Shown here: positions 41,020 to 50,777 of the stretch, piece by piece
Layout: each line of letters starts with the position of its first letter
Position numbering within the stretch: the first letter of the stretch is position 1
NCBI GenBank assembly: GCA_025060195.1
Contig: JANXCQ010000009.1
Location: 1-64,000, forward strand
Length of the DNA stretch: 64,000 nucleotides
Reading direction: 5' to 3'
Origin: Gemmatales bacterium
Lineage (GTDB): Bacteria > Planctomycetota > Planctomycetia > Gemmatales > HRBIN36
Program-made: the position numbers and the translations under genes
Notes under the pieces: model-generated
Database searches by the model: none
What the model was told of the DNA's origin: nothing
Seen by the model: only the letters and a program-made list of their open reading frames with translations

Positions 41020-43971
41020 TTATGGTTGGCGCAACCATGCAATCAGGTCGGCCAAATCCTGTTTCGAGAGACTTTGTTCCCAGTTCTCGGGCATGAGGGA
41101 AACTGGCAGGGCGCGAATTTCCACCAAATCGTGTCGGCGTATCTCTTCGCGAACGCCCTGGGCGCGAAGCAAAACGATATAATGTTCGTTTTCGCTTATA
41201 AGAATCCCCGTGAAAATCTGACCGTTCTTGGTCTCTGCGATGTAAGTCATATAATTCGGCGCGACAGCGGCGTTCGGATGTAGGATATCCTCTAATAATT
41301 GCTCAGGGGTGCGTCCCCGGGCGTCATCTAGATTAGGACCCACAGCGATACCCTGGCCATTGCGTTGATGACATTGAGCGCAATGCTGGGCAAATAGTTC
41401 CGAGCCGCGATTAGGGTTCGGTTTCAGTTGCAAAGCGTCGCGATAGGCACGAAAAACCTCCTGGCGGGGACTAAGCCGACCTAAAGTTTTTTCCGCACGA
41501 ACTCGGAGCTCCTGAGGTAATGCGTCGAGGAGTTGTTGTCTTCGCCGGCTATCTAGGTCGCCAGGTTGTATGATTCCGTTCTCTAAAGCGTTCAGCAACC
41601 AGGGAGCTGCCTCCTTATTGCGTAATAACCGTTCTAATGCTTCGGCGCGCACCCCGGGACTTAGTTCCGCTAGCCGCGCGATGAGCCTATTAGCATGGCC
41701 CTCGTCTAAGTGATCACTATAGGCCTGCAAGGCCACTAGTTGTAAATCGGGAGGATAACGTGCATGCAGATACTTCTCAGCGAGTTGCCGGGCTTCGTTT
41801 GGAGATATAATGGTGAGGTACCGCAGTGCGGAGATTAGCTCGTTCAGGTCGCTGTCTTCCCGTTGTAGAATATGAGTGGCCTGCCGACTAAGGCGTTCAA
41901 GTTGCGTGCGCATCGTCGGACTAAGCCCCTTGAGAAAACTAAGTGGTTGAGCCCGAGCCCGACCTTCTAACACTGCGGTGATGACGGCGAGTTGATCTTG
42001 GAATCGCCATTTGGGAGAGATTGCTAGCTCCAGGAATGTGACAGTTTCCGCGTCGTGACGACGTTGGCCGATGAGTCGGGCGAGTTGGGTGATCATTATT
42101 AGCTGGCCTGGCTGTGGCTTATCTAGCAATGAAGTTTTAGCGGCGAGAGTTTGGAGGAATGCTAAAGGATTTTCCGCGGTGGCAATAACAATTGCTTGGC
42201 GAATCCACGGGTCTTGTGCGTCGTGTTGCGCCAATTGGGCGAGGACGGGATAAGATTTTTCGGCAGGAAGCATGCTAAGTGTCAGGGCCAGTTGGAAGCG
42301 GACGCGCGGATTTTTATCCGGTGCTAATGTCAGCATTCGTTCCTGGAGATACGGGGACTTATTTAGTCGTTTCTCGGCCAGGATTAATGCATTTTCGCGC
42401 AGGCCGGGTTCGGGATGACTAAGTGCCCGAGCAATGAGTTCGTCTGAGAGGGCGTGAAGCCCCTCTAAGGTCCACAGGGCGCGTAGCCGAGCTTGGGCGT
42501 CGGGGTGATTGCTTGCTAGATGTTCTAAAGCGGGAACGATGGACTTGTCTTGTCTTTCCACGAGGAGGCGTTGAGCGGTGTCGCGACGCCAGACGTTTGT
42601 GTGGCTCAGTTCACGCACCAATGCGGCGCTGGAGGCTTGCTCTAAGTTCGGATATTGGGCGGCACTAGAGTGTTCGGGGACGATGCGGTAGATGCGGCCG
42701 CGATCGTGACCGGCGCGGAGGTCAAGACGTTTTTGCACATCGGCAGGAATCCATTGAGGATGCTCAACCACAGCACGGTAGAAGTCGGCGATATAGAGGG
42801 CGCCGTCGGGGCCGGTGCCTAAAAAAACGGGTCGGCACCAGGGATCGCGCGAGGCAAAGAATTCAGACTTTTGGTCGACTCGTTGGGCTACGAAGATCGC
42901 TCCCTGGGGAACTAGGCGGCAGCGGTGTACTAAGTTATGAACAGGATCGCAAACATAGGCGCAACCTTGATAATCTGCAGGGAGTAAGTCACCTAAATAG
43001 ATGTGTATGCCGCAGGCGGAGGTAAAGTGGCCTGTGTGAGTATAGTCGTTGAAGCGTTCACTCGGAGGGGTAAGGGGGAATATAGATGCTCCAATGGCGC
43101 CATAGTCAGCGATATTGAGAATATTAGGCACCGCAAGCTGGGGCGCGCGACGAAGATAGTGGTCCGGTATGGGGGCGAACCGGATGTGGATGCGATTATT
43201 ACAGAAGAAACGTCGGCCCCAGGCATCGAAGGTGTGTCCGAATTGGGATTGTCCGCTGACGGGTTCAACCTGGCCAGTGTCAGGACGGAAGCGGAAATCG
43301 CGGCCGCGGATTTCGAGCTTAGGATGATGCGGATGGTCGGGGGCGTAGATGGTGCCCCCGCTATCGCCATTGCAGCCGTATATCCAGTTATCCAGCCCCC
43401 AGATTAGGCCGTTGACGCGATGTTGGGGATTACCTTCATGAAAGCCTGTGAGAATGATTTTTCTAATATCCGCGCGACCATCGCCATCGGTGTCCTCGAG
43501 ATACCAGATGTTAGGGGCGGCGCTAACCAGGACACCTCGGCGCCAGGGAAATATGCCATCGGGATAAGGTAAGCCGTCGGCGAATATCGAGACGCGCTCG
43601 ATGCGGGCGTTCCCACGGATGCCCTGTAGGAGTTTGATGCGTCCGCCGGTGGGGCCTGTGGGATAGTCGTTCATTTCGACGACATAAAGGCGTCCTTGCG
43701 CATCCCAGGTGAAAGCGACGGGGTCAACGACGTCTGGCTCGGCAGCTACCACTTCGACGCGGAGGCCTGGGGGAACGACAATAGAGGCTAAAGTTTCCTG
43801 CGGCGATTTGGGGGGAGGAAAATTGCGTGGCAGACCATTGGTTGGTGCTTGTTGGCTGGCACTATCTTGCCAAGTTAGCGCGGACAGGCCGACTATTAGT
43901 GAACATAAGAAGAATTTAGAGACGTGAGGATTGCTTAACGAATGTAGGCGGGAGATGATAGGGGGAGGCAT
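41020..43971 (-). CDS. PVC-type heme-binding CxxCH protein (membrane-bound dehydrogenase-like propeller + HEAT-like + cytochrome c)
   Basis: 'LRVEVVAAEPDVVDPVAFTWDAQGRLYVVEMNDYP', repeats in the middle, C-terminal 'GSELFAQHCAQCHQRNGQGIAVGPNLDDARGRTPEQLLEDILHPNAAV'. Confidence 0.92.
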   Translation of the reverse strand: MPPPIISRLHSLSNPHVSKFFLCSLIVGLSALTWQDSASQQAPTNGLPRNFPPPKSPQETLASIVVPPGLRVEVVAAEPDVVDPVAFTWDAQGRLYVVEMNDYPTGPTGGRIKLLQGIRGNARIERVSIFADGLPYPDGIFPWRRGVLVSAAPNIWYLEDTDGDGRADIRKIILTGFHEGNPQHRVNGLIWGLDNWIYGCNGDSGGTIYAPDHPHHPKLEIRGRDFRFRPDTGQVEPVSGQSQFGHTFDAWGRRFFCNNRIHIRFAPIPDHYLRRAPQLAVPNILNIADYGAIGASIFPLTPPSERFNDYTHTGHFTSACGIHIYLGDLLPADYQGCAYVCDPVHNLVHRCRLVPQGAIFVAQRVDQKSEFFASRDPWCRPVFLGTGPDGALYIADFYRAVVEHPQWIPADVQKRLDLRAGHDRGRIYRIVPEHSSAAQYPNLEQASSAALVRELSHTNVWRRDTAQRLLVERQDKSIVPALEHLASNHPDAQARLRALWTLEGLHALSDELIARALSHPEPGLRENALILAEKRLNKSPYLQERMLTLAPDKNPRVRFQLALTLSMLPAEKSYPVLAQLAQHDAQDPWIRQAIVIATAENPLAFLQTLAAKTSLLDKPQPGQLIMITQLARLIGQRRHDAETVTFLELAISPKWRFQDQLAVITAVLEGRARAQPLSFLKGLSPTMRTQLERLSRQATHILQREDSDLNELISALRYLTIISPNEARQLAEKYLHARYPPDLQLVALQAYSDHLDEGHANRLIARLAELSPGVRAEALERLLRNKEAAPWLLNALENGIIQPGDLDSRRRQQLLDALPQELRVRAEKTLGRLSPRQEVFRAYRDALQLKPNPNRGSELFAQHCAQCHQRNGQGIAVGPNLDDARGRTPEQLLEDILHPNAAVAPNYMTYIAETKNGQIFTGILISENEHYIVLLRAQGVREEIRRHDLVEIRALPVSLMPENWEQSLSKQDLADLIAWLRQP

Positions 43972-44539
43972 GTCTGGGGCCCTCGATGATTAGGAACTGC
44001 GGGGATGGTGGGATTATATGGAGATGGCGGAGGTTGCCCAGGGTGGGGGCTCAAATCGCTGCGGTCTTCGGCGGGTGGACTGGTGCGAATCGGGCTGAGG
44101 TCAACTGTAGACTATTTAGATGAATGCACAGAAGTATAGCGTCGGCACGCTCCTAGGATCAGAGTGAGGAGTTCGAGTGCGATAACCCAGAGATCACTGA
44201 GACAAACACAAATGCGCGTGGATAAGGAAAAATACAGCGAGCAATCAAATAAAGAAAATGAAATAGCGTTCGGTGCGCAAGATAGATTCAATAGGATAGG
44301 TTTCTAGGGGGAACAATGAGCGAAGTTCATCAAGTCGAGATTTATTACGGAACCTGCGGAGCCGATTATCGGATGGAGTGAAACTTAGGCGGATCTTCGA
44401 TATACAAGGTTAGTCGTAACGTAAAGCTTATCACGACTTAGCTTGTGATGGAAAAAAGCGGTGATAGTCAGAACTATAGATGCTGAGAAGCAGCACTACG
44501 GGAAAGCTAAGTCATGGTAAGTGATTGAGTCAGGTGAAT

Positions 44540-45163
44540 TTATTCTTCGGCGGGCAGGATGCCGCGTTGGATGAGATAATTGAGTAGGTCGGCGGCGGCT
44601 TGTTGGGGAGAGATTTCGGCAGCGTCGAAGACTAATTCCGGCTGAAGGGGCGGCTCATACGGGTCGTCAATGCCGGTGAACTGCTTGATTGCGCCGGCCC
44701 GAGCCTTTTTATATAAGCCCTTAGGATCGCGCTTTTCGCAGACTTCCAGAGGCGTGGCGAGATACACTTCGATAAAAGGTAGCCCTGCTTGTTCGTGGAG
44801 ACGGCGCGCGTTGTCGCGGTCTTTACGGTAGGGAGAGATAAAGCTGGTCATGACGATGAGACCGGCGTCGGCAAAAAGCTTGGCTACTTCGCTGATGCGG
44901 CGGATGTTTTCTTCGCGGTCTTCGGGAGAGAAGCCGAGGTTTTTGTTGAGTCCGTGGCGGATGTTGTCGCCGTCAAGGACGTAGGCCAAGTGGCCTCGTT
45001 GGATGAGAGCGTGTTCCAGAGTGAATGCGAGGGTGCTTTTGCCGGAGCCGCTGAGACCAGTGAACCAGATGGTGCAACCGCGTTGGCGGAGCAGGCGTTC
45101 GCGTTCTTGTCGGGTAACGTGCCCTTCGTGCCAGGTGATGTTGGTTGCTTTGATTTGAGTCAT
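44540..45163 (-). CDS. cysC: Adenylylsulfate kinase
   Basis: '[67 protein letters not shown]'. Confidence 0.95.
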   Translation of the reverse strand: MTQIKATNITWHEGHVTRQERERLLRQRGCTIWFTGLSGSGKSTLAFTLEHALIQRGHLAYVLDGDNIRHGLNKNLGFSPEDREENIRRISEVAKLFADAGLIVMTSFISPYRKDRDNARRLHEQAGLPFIEVYLATPLEVCEKRDPKGLYKKARAGAIKQFTGIDDPYEPPLQPELVFDAAEISPQQAAADLLNYLIQRGILPAEE

Positions 45164-45424
45164 GGCGATTCACTCCAATTATGACTAATCATTTGGAGAA
45201 AGAAAGTAAGAGGGCTTGGCATAAGGTGGGACTACGGTTGAGCCAAGCATCATATGACCAGATTCTGGAATGATCAAGACGGGGCTGGACAAAGTACTTT
45301 TCGTCTGAGGTCAACCGGGGAAACGGAGTCGGGGTGGTGCCTTCTGGTGCGGTTCGTATATACCTTCCGCGATGGGGTTGACGCGAAGGTGCGATGGCTA
45401 ATGAGCAGCAGCGGAGGGGCACAT

Positions 45425-46429
45425 ATGGAGAATTGGCGGCTGAATGAACGAGCGGAGCAGATCCTTCGAGAAGCGTTGGCGGAGGGTGGTGAGCGGTGGC
45501 GAGTGCGTTGTCATCCGGCAGGTGCTAAGGTAGCGGGGTCGGTTCAGCCGAGGCATCAGGCAAGCGCCGGCAGCGGTGGGCAGGCGTGGGTGGTGGATGC
45601 TGGGGTGGAAGCGGAAGGAGGCATCGAGGCGGGTTTATTGTTGGCGCGAGTGTGTCTGGCCGATATGGCGCAGGTGCAGCTGGGCTTATGGGGAGATGGG
45701 CCGTGGCCTGGCGTGATCGTGCATACCGACCAGCCGGTGGTGGCATGTTTGTTGAGTCAGTATGCGGGTTGGCAGATACAGGTGGGTAAGTTTTTTGCGA
45801 TGGGGTCGGGGCCAATGCGAGCGATGTATGCGCGGGAAAAGCTGTTTGAGGAGTTGGGTTATCGGGAGAGTGCGGCGGTGGCGGTTGGGGTCCTGGAATG
45901 TGATAAGCTGCCGGGGGAGGAAGTCATTGCATTTCTCGTCGAGAAGTTGGGCGTGCCTGCGGGAGGTTTGCGGTTGTTGGCGGCGGCGACCGCGAGCCTG
46001 GCGGGGATGATCCAGGTGGCGGCGCGGTCGGTGGAGACGGCCTTGCATAAATTGCATGAATTGGGATATCCTTTGTCGGAAATCGTATCTGGGTGGGGCG
46101 TGGCGCCGCTGTTGCCTGTGGCGAAAGGGACTTTAGCGGCGATAGGTCGGTCGAATGATGCGGTGCTCTACGGGGCGCGGGTGTGGCTGTGGGTGCGGAG
46201 TGAGGATGAGCGGTTAGCGGAAGTGGGACCTCGAGTCCCCTCGTGTGCATCGAGTGCGTTCGGTCGGCCTTTCGTCGAGATTCTGAAGGAAGCAGGCGGC
46301 GACTTTTATCGCATCGATCCGATGCTCTTCAGTCCCGCGGAGGTGCATTTCTGCAATTTGCGGTCGGGAAGGTCGTTCCGTTTTGGTCAAGTGCGTCCCG
46401 ATATTTTGTTACGGTCGTTGGAGGCGTGA
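45425..46429 (+). CDS. mch: Methenyltetrahydromethanopterin cyclohydrolase
   Basis: 'WVVDAGVEAEGGIEAGLLLARVCLADMAQVQLG', 'QVGKFFAMGSGPMRAMYAREKLFEELGYRE'; ATG 45425 with upstream GGAGG preferred over 45254. Confidence 0.88.
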   Translation: MENWRLNERAEQILREALAEGGERWRVRCHPAGAKVAGSVQPRHQASAGSGGQAWVVDAGVEAEGGIEAGLLLARVCLADMAQVQLGLWGDGPWPGVIVHTDQPVVACLLSQYAGWQIQVGKFFAMGSGPMRAMYAREKLFEELGYRESAAVAVGVLECDKLPGEEVIAFLVEKLGVPAGGLRLLAAATASLAGMIQVAARSVETALHKLHELGYPLSEIVSGWGVAPLLPVAKGTLAAIGRSNDAVLYGARVWLWVRSEDERLAEVGPRVPSCASSAFGRPFVEILKEAGGDFYRIDPMLFSPAEVHFCNLRSGRSFRFGQVRPDILLRSLEA

Positions 46430-46565
46430 CGGTAGCCAGTATGATGCGGGGTCATAAGGGTGTACCTGGCGAGCGATGTGAGAAATCCTGGAATGCAACA
46501 GATGCCGAACCGGACCACGGTGAGCGGCCGATTGCAAGGCTCAGACAGCGGACTCAGGAGCGGCG

Positions 46566-47438
46566 ATGCGTCGGTTAACCCTACTGGCGAGCGGTCAGGG
46601 TTGGCATGTGCGGGATTTACAGAGGGCGGCGGCGTTGCTGGGTTGGGAGGTGGTGTGGGAGGATTTCCGTCGGTTGAATGCGGGGGTGTTTGGTTCGCGA
46701 GAGAGGTTGCCGCAGACTGATTTGGTGCTGGTGCGGACGATGCCGCCGGGAAGTCTGGAGCAAGTGGTTTTTCGCATGGATGTGTTACATCGGTGGGTGA
46801 GGAACGGGGTCGCCGTGTTTAATTCGCCGCGGGCGTTGGAGATTAGCATTGACAAATACCACACGACGGCACGGCTCGTGGCGGCGGGCTTGACCGTTCC
46901 TGATACCTGGGTGGGTCAGGATGCGGAGTCGGCGTTAGCGGCGTTTGAGCAGTTGGGGGGCGATGTCGTGGTCAAGCCGATTTTCGGTTCGGAAGGACGG
47001 GGCATATTTCGATTGACGGAGCGGGAGTTGGCGTGGCGGGTGTTGGTGACCTTGGAGCGGCTGGGGGCGGTCTTATACTTGCAGAAATATGTCGCTCATG
47101 AGGGCTACGATGTGCGGGCGTTTGTGTTGGGAGATGAGGTGTTGGCAGGGATGAGGCGTTATGTGCGAGACGGCTTGCGAAGTAACGTAGCACAAGGGGG
47201 CGAGGCGGAGGCGGTGGTGCTTGGCGCCGAGGAAGTCGCGGCGGCGTTGCGCGCGGCGCGGGCCGTGGAGGCCGAGATTGCCGGCGTGGATTTGTTGCCG
47301 GGACGGGATGGTCGGCTATATGTCCTGGAGGTGAACGCCGTGCCGGGTTGGCGCGCGTTGACGCGGGTGACCGGCTGCGATGTAGCATGGCATGTGTTGC
47401 GTTATTTGGATCGGCGAGCGCGGAAGGAGACGGAATGA
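46566..47438 (+). CDS. RimK-like ATP-grasp ligase (C1/H4MPT-cluster associated)
   Basis: 'VFNSPRALEISIDKYHTTARLVAAGLTVPDTWV', 'VVVKPIFGSEGRGIFRLT', 'LLPGRDGRLYVLEVNAVPGWRAL'. Confidence 0.85.
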   Translation: MRRLTLLASGQGWHVRDLQRAAALLGWEVVWEDFRRLNAGVFGSRERLPQTDLVLVRTMPPGSLEQVVFRMDVLHRWVRNGVAVFNSPRALEISIDKYHTTARLVAAGLTVPDTWVGQDAESALAAFEQLGGDVVVKPIFGSEGRGIFRLTERELAWRVLVTLERLGAVLYLQKYVAHEGYDVRAFVLGDEVLAGMRRYVRDGLRSNVAQGGEAEAVVLGAEEVAAALRAARAVEAEIAGVDLLPGRDGRLYVLEVNAVPGWRALTRVTGCDVAWHVLRYLDRRARKETE

Positions 47439-48319
47439 TGCTACCACGCGGGCCGACGGTCTCGGCGTCGTTAGCGGGGTATTTGGCCTGCACTTGGGAC
47501 GTGTTGGTGCCGAAGCTGGGCAATGTACATGTGCAGCGCGGGTTTGCCGATGCCGATGTGATGGATTACCTGGCGAGTGCGGCAGCGGTTGCTCCGTTGC
47601 TCGACCGGGTGGGCGAGCTTGGCGTGGGGCAGAGTATTCTGGAAGCGGTTCGGCGGACCAGGCGTGTGGCCAAGAGCAATACGAATCTGGGCATAGTTTT
47701 ACTCCTGGTGCCGTTGGCTGCGGTGCCAGAGGAGCAGCGGTTGCGGGAAGGCATTGCCGAGGTGTTAGCGCGACTCACCGTAGCGGATAGTCGGCTCGTG
47801 TTCGAGGCGATTCGCTGGGCGGGGCCTGGGGGCTTGGGACGAGTCAGCGAACAAGATGTTTTTGAAGAGCCGACGTTGCCCTTGCAGGCGGTGATGACGT
47901 TGGCGGCGGAGCGCGACCTGGTGGCGCGGCAGTACGCCTTCAATTATGCAGACGTTTTCGAGCGGGGCTTGGAAAGTTTGCTGGCCGCGCTGGAGGGTGG
48001 TCAGAGTTGGGTGCAGGCGGTGGTGGCGTGTCACCTGCGGCTCCTGGCGGAGTTGGGGGATTCGCACGTGGCACGCAAGCATGGCATGGCTGCGAGTCGG
48101 GAGTTGGCGCAGCGTGCGGCTGAGATTTTGCAGGCGGGCTGGCCGGAGCGTGAGGCGGCGAGGCGTCGCTTTGAGGCGTGTGATGCCTGGCTGCGGCAGA
48201 TGGGATACAATCCCGGGGCGACCGCCGACTTGGTCGTGGCCACATTGTTTGTGGCGTTTCGCGATGGTTACGTCCCCCTGCCTTATCAGGGCCGACCAGG
48301 CATGGAAGGCCCGCTATAG
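47435..48319 (+). CDS. Triphosphoribosyl-dephospho-CoA synthase (CitG)-like protein
   Basis: 'RVAKSNTNLGIVLLLVPLA', 'DSHVARKHG', 'MGYNPGATADLVVATLFVAF'; ATG 47435 overlaps upstream stop in ATGA. Confidence 0.8.
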   Translation: MMLPRGPTVSASLAGYLACTWDVLVPKLGNVHVQRGFADADVMDYLASAAAVAPLLDRVGELGVGQSILEAVRRTRRVAKSNTNLGIVLLLVPLAAVPEEQRLREGIAEVLARLTVADSRLVFEAIRWAGPGGLGRVSEQDVFEEPTLPLQAVMTLAAERDLVARQYAFNYADVFERGLESLLAALEGGQSWVQAVVACHLRLLAELGDSHVARKHGMAASRELAQRAAEILQAGWPEREAARRRFEACDAWLRQMGYNPGATADLVVATLFVAFRDGYVPLPYQGRPGMEGPL

Positions 48320-48843
48320 TGACTAAAGACACGTTCAGGGAGCGAGCCGTGGGTGAGTGCTTTCGGGTACGTGTGGAGAAAGAGCAATTTATCTTTTGTG
48401 CAGCCCATTTCATCACCTATGAAGGAGATAAGTGCGAACGGCTGCATGGGCACAATTATCGCGTGGCCGTGGAGGTAACGGGGCCGCTGGACGAGAATGC
48501 CTACGTGTTCGATTTCATCGCGCTGAAACATCTGGTGCGGGCGCTGACGGATGAACTGGATCATCGCATGCTGGTGCCGATGCACAATCCGTATTTTCGA
48601 CTCGAGGCCGACGAGCGGGAGGTGGTGCTGCGCTATCGGGAACGATGGTGGCGTTTTCCGCGGGAGGATTGTGTGTTGTTGCCGATCAGCAATACCACTG
48701 CGGAGTTGTTGGCCCAATACCTGGCCCGCCGAATTCGGGAGCGCTTGGCCGAGCAGAATTACTTCCCCGAAGTGTTATGCGTGGAAGTCGAGGAAGCTCC
48801 CGGGCAGACCGCGATCTATACCTGGACAAAGTCGGCTAAGTGA
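48319..48843 (+). CDS. 6-pyruvoyl-tetrahydropterin synthase / 6-carboxytetrahydropterin synthase-like (PTPS)
   Basis: 'FCAAHFITYEGDKCERLHGHNYRVAVEV', 'DFIALKHLVRALTDELDHRML', 'VEVEEAPGQTAIYTW'; GTG start overlapping the upstream stop. Confidence 0.88.
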   Translation: MTKDTFRERAVGECFRVRVEKEQFIFCAAHFITYEGDKCERLHGHNYRVAVEVTGPLDENAYVFDFIALKHLVRALTDELDHRMLVPMHNPYFRLEADEREVVLRYRERWWRFPREDCVLLPISNTTAELLAQYLARRIRERLAEQNYFPEVLCVEVEEAPGQTAIYTWTKSAK

Positions 48844-49577
48844 TGAGGCAGGAGCCGACCAGAGTGGAAGGCACTGGCTATCAGGACGCCAGTAACGCCC
48901 AGGTTTCGCAATTGTTCGAGGTCGTGGGGCGAACTGACGCCGCCACCGACATACCAGCACGCCTCGGGAGCACCCGAGCGAGCCGCTTGCAGGAGCTCGA
49001 TAGTCCAATGAATCTGGCCGGTGCCGACTGCGGCGAGGTCGAGCGCGAGCAAATGGCGGAAACCCAGGCGCCAGGCCCACGCGGCAATTTGTGCGGGACT
49101 TTGCGGCGGTCCGCTACGGACGGAAGTAAGCCAGCGGCCTGCGCGGGCGTCGAGAGAGAACATCGCCGTCAGCTCTTGAGGCCACCGCGATGCTCGTTCT
49201 GGCTCTGGTTCGACGGCGTCCATTTCCTGCCAGGTTTCCAGGCCGACCACGGGATAGATGGGTAATCGATTTACGACCTCCATCAGCTCTTCGCGGTGGC
49301 GAAACCCGGCGTCGAGCCAGATGCTTGCCCTTCCTTCCGACCAGCGACCCAGAGATTCCAGGGCGGACCAATTCGGACGACGGCGCATGATGGCGTCCAG
49401 ATCGGCGACATAGAATTCGCGCAAGCCGTAGGCTTCGCTCAGGGCGCGCGCAACTTCCACTGGTGACGTAGAGTTCGTCCAGCGACTGATCAGGGGGCGG
49501 TACTGCTGCCGTTGGCCGGCGACGGCGTGGACGACCTGGCCGTCTAGAACGTCGAGCACCGCAACGATTCGCATCAA
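48816..49577 (-). CDS. HisA/HisF-like TIM-barrel protein
   Basis: 'IVAVLDVLDGQVVHAVAGQRQQYRPL', 'LREFYVADLDAIMRR', 'WYVGGGVSSPHDLEQLRNLGVTGVLIASAFHSGRL'. Confidence 0.82.
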   Translation of the reverse strand: MMRIVAVLDVLDGQVVHAVAGQRQQYRPLISRWTNSTSPVEVARALSEAYGLREFYVADLDAIMRRRPNWSALESLGRWSEGRASIWLDAGFRHREELMEVVNRLPIYPVVGLETWQEMDAVEPEPERASRWPQELTAMFSLDARAGRWLTSVRSGPPQSPAQIAAWAWRLGFRHLLALDLAAVGTGQIHWTIELLQAARSGAPEACWYVGGGVSSPHDLEQLRNLGVTGVLIASAFHSGRLLPHHLADFVQV

Positions 49578-50737
49578 CGCACGCCCAGGAGGATTTCCGT
49601 CAGCAGTTGGTCGAGGCGCTCGTAAGGAAGTCGGCGGTTGGTGAGTGCTTCCACATCGAACTGAGCCTGCTTCAGCCGTTGGGCAGCATCCTTACTGTAT
49701 TTCGTAAACGCACCGACCCATTCGGGGTGCACCCCGTGGATTTCGCGGAGCAAATCCTGAACTTCGCGGTCCTCGTTGAAGCGTTGCACTTTCTCCTTGA
49801 GGATCAGGTAGTTGCGCATGTTGCGTTCGACGAAGTCCCAAGGATCAGCCTCGGTGCGATACGGATGGGCGTCGAAACCGATGGTGCGATCGTAATTGTG
49901 ATCCACCAGCAGTTTCACGAGGAAGAAGGCTTCCTTGAGATTTTCGCTGGCAAAAGTCAAGTCCTGATCGTAACGGAGCGGCTTCTGATCGTTGAGGTGC
50001 ACGTCGAGGAGTTTGCCGGCGTCAAGCGCCTGAGCGAACTCGTGATAAACGTTGAGCCCAGCCATTTTGATGTGGGCGACTTCGGGATTGGTGCCGACCA
50101 TTTCGGGATGATCGAGCGTCTGAATGAAAGCTAACACGCTGCCCACGGTCGGCAAATACAAGTCGCCCCGCGGTTCGTTCGGCTTCGGCTCGATAGAAAA
50201 CTTGATGTTGTAGCCGTTGTCTAGCACGTACTCACACAAAAAGTTCACGGCATCGCGGAAATAGCCGTTGGCCGTGATCGGGTCTTTGCTGGCGTCCACT
50301 TCGGTACCTTCACGCCCGCCCCAGAAGACATAGACTTCAGCGCCGACCTCATGGCCCACGTCCAAACACTGCATCACCTTCTGCGTAGCAAAAGCACGAA
50401 TCGCGGGATCCGTGCTAGTAAACGCACCGTCCTTGAAGATCGGATGGTAGAACAGGTTAGTGGTGATGACCGTAGCTTTGATACCCAGGTCGTCCATGAG
50501 CTTACGCAGTTCTCGGATACAACGGTCACGTTCTGCAGCAGAGGCCCCAAAGGGGATGATGTCGTTATCGTGAAACTCAAAGGCATAGACATTGCGTTTC
50601 GCCAAGCCCTCGAGGCATTCCCGGACACTTCGTTCAGGACGGGTTACATCGCCAAAGGGATCGCGGCCACGGTTCTGGATGCACCAGATGCCGAAGGCAA
50701 ATTTGTCGGTCTTCTTAGGGGTGTATTTGTCGCTCAT
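49574..50737 (-). CDS. xylA: Xylose isomerase
   Basis: 'DKFAFGIWCIQNRGRDPFGDVTRP', 'YVFWGGREGTEVDASKDP', 'FSIEPKPNEPRGDLYLPTVG', 'PEVAHIKMAGLNVYHEFAQAL'. Confidence 0.93.
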   Translation of the reverse strand: MSDKYTPKKTDKFAFGIWCIQNRGRDPFGDVTRPERSVRECLEGLAKRNVYAFEFHDNDIIPFGASAAERDRCIRELRKLMDDLGIKATVITTNLFYHPIFKDGAFTSTDPAIRAFATQKVMQCLDVGHEVGAEVYVFWGGREGTEVDASKDPITANGYFRDAVNFLCEYVLDNGYNIKFSIEPKPNEPRGDLYLPTVGSVLAFIQTLDHPEMVGTNPEVAHIKMAGLNVYHEFAQALDAGKLLDVHLNDQKPLRYDQDLTFASENLKEAFFLVKLLVDHNYDRTIGFDAHPYRTEADPWDFVERNMRNYLILKEKVQRFNEDREVQDLLREIHGVHPEWVGAFTKYSKDAAQRLKQAQFDVEALTNRRLPYERLDQLLTEILLGVR

Positions 50738-50777
50738 GGGTGCGTCTCCGCTGGCAAGAAACCGTGGAGGTTCCGAA

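Noticed and set aside
44000-44530. Riboswitch or promoter-rich leader upstream of cysC or the CxxCH gene
   Set aside because: No recognisable conserved riboswitch core or terminator-antiterminator pairing found by eye.
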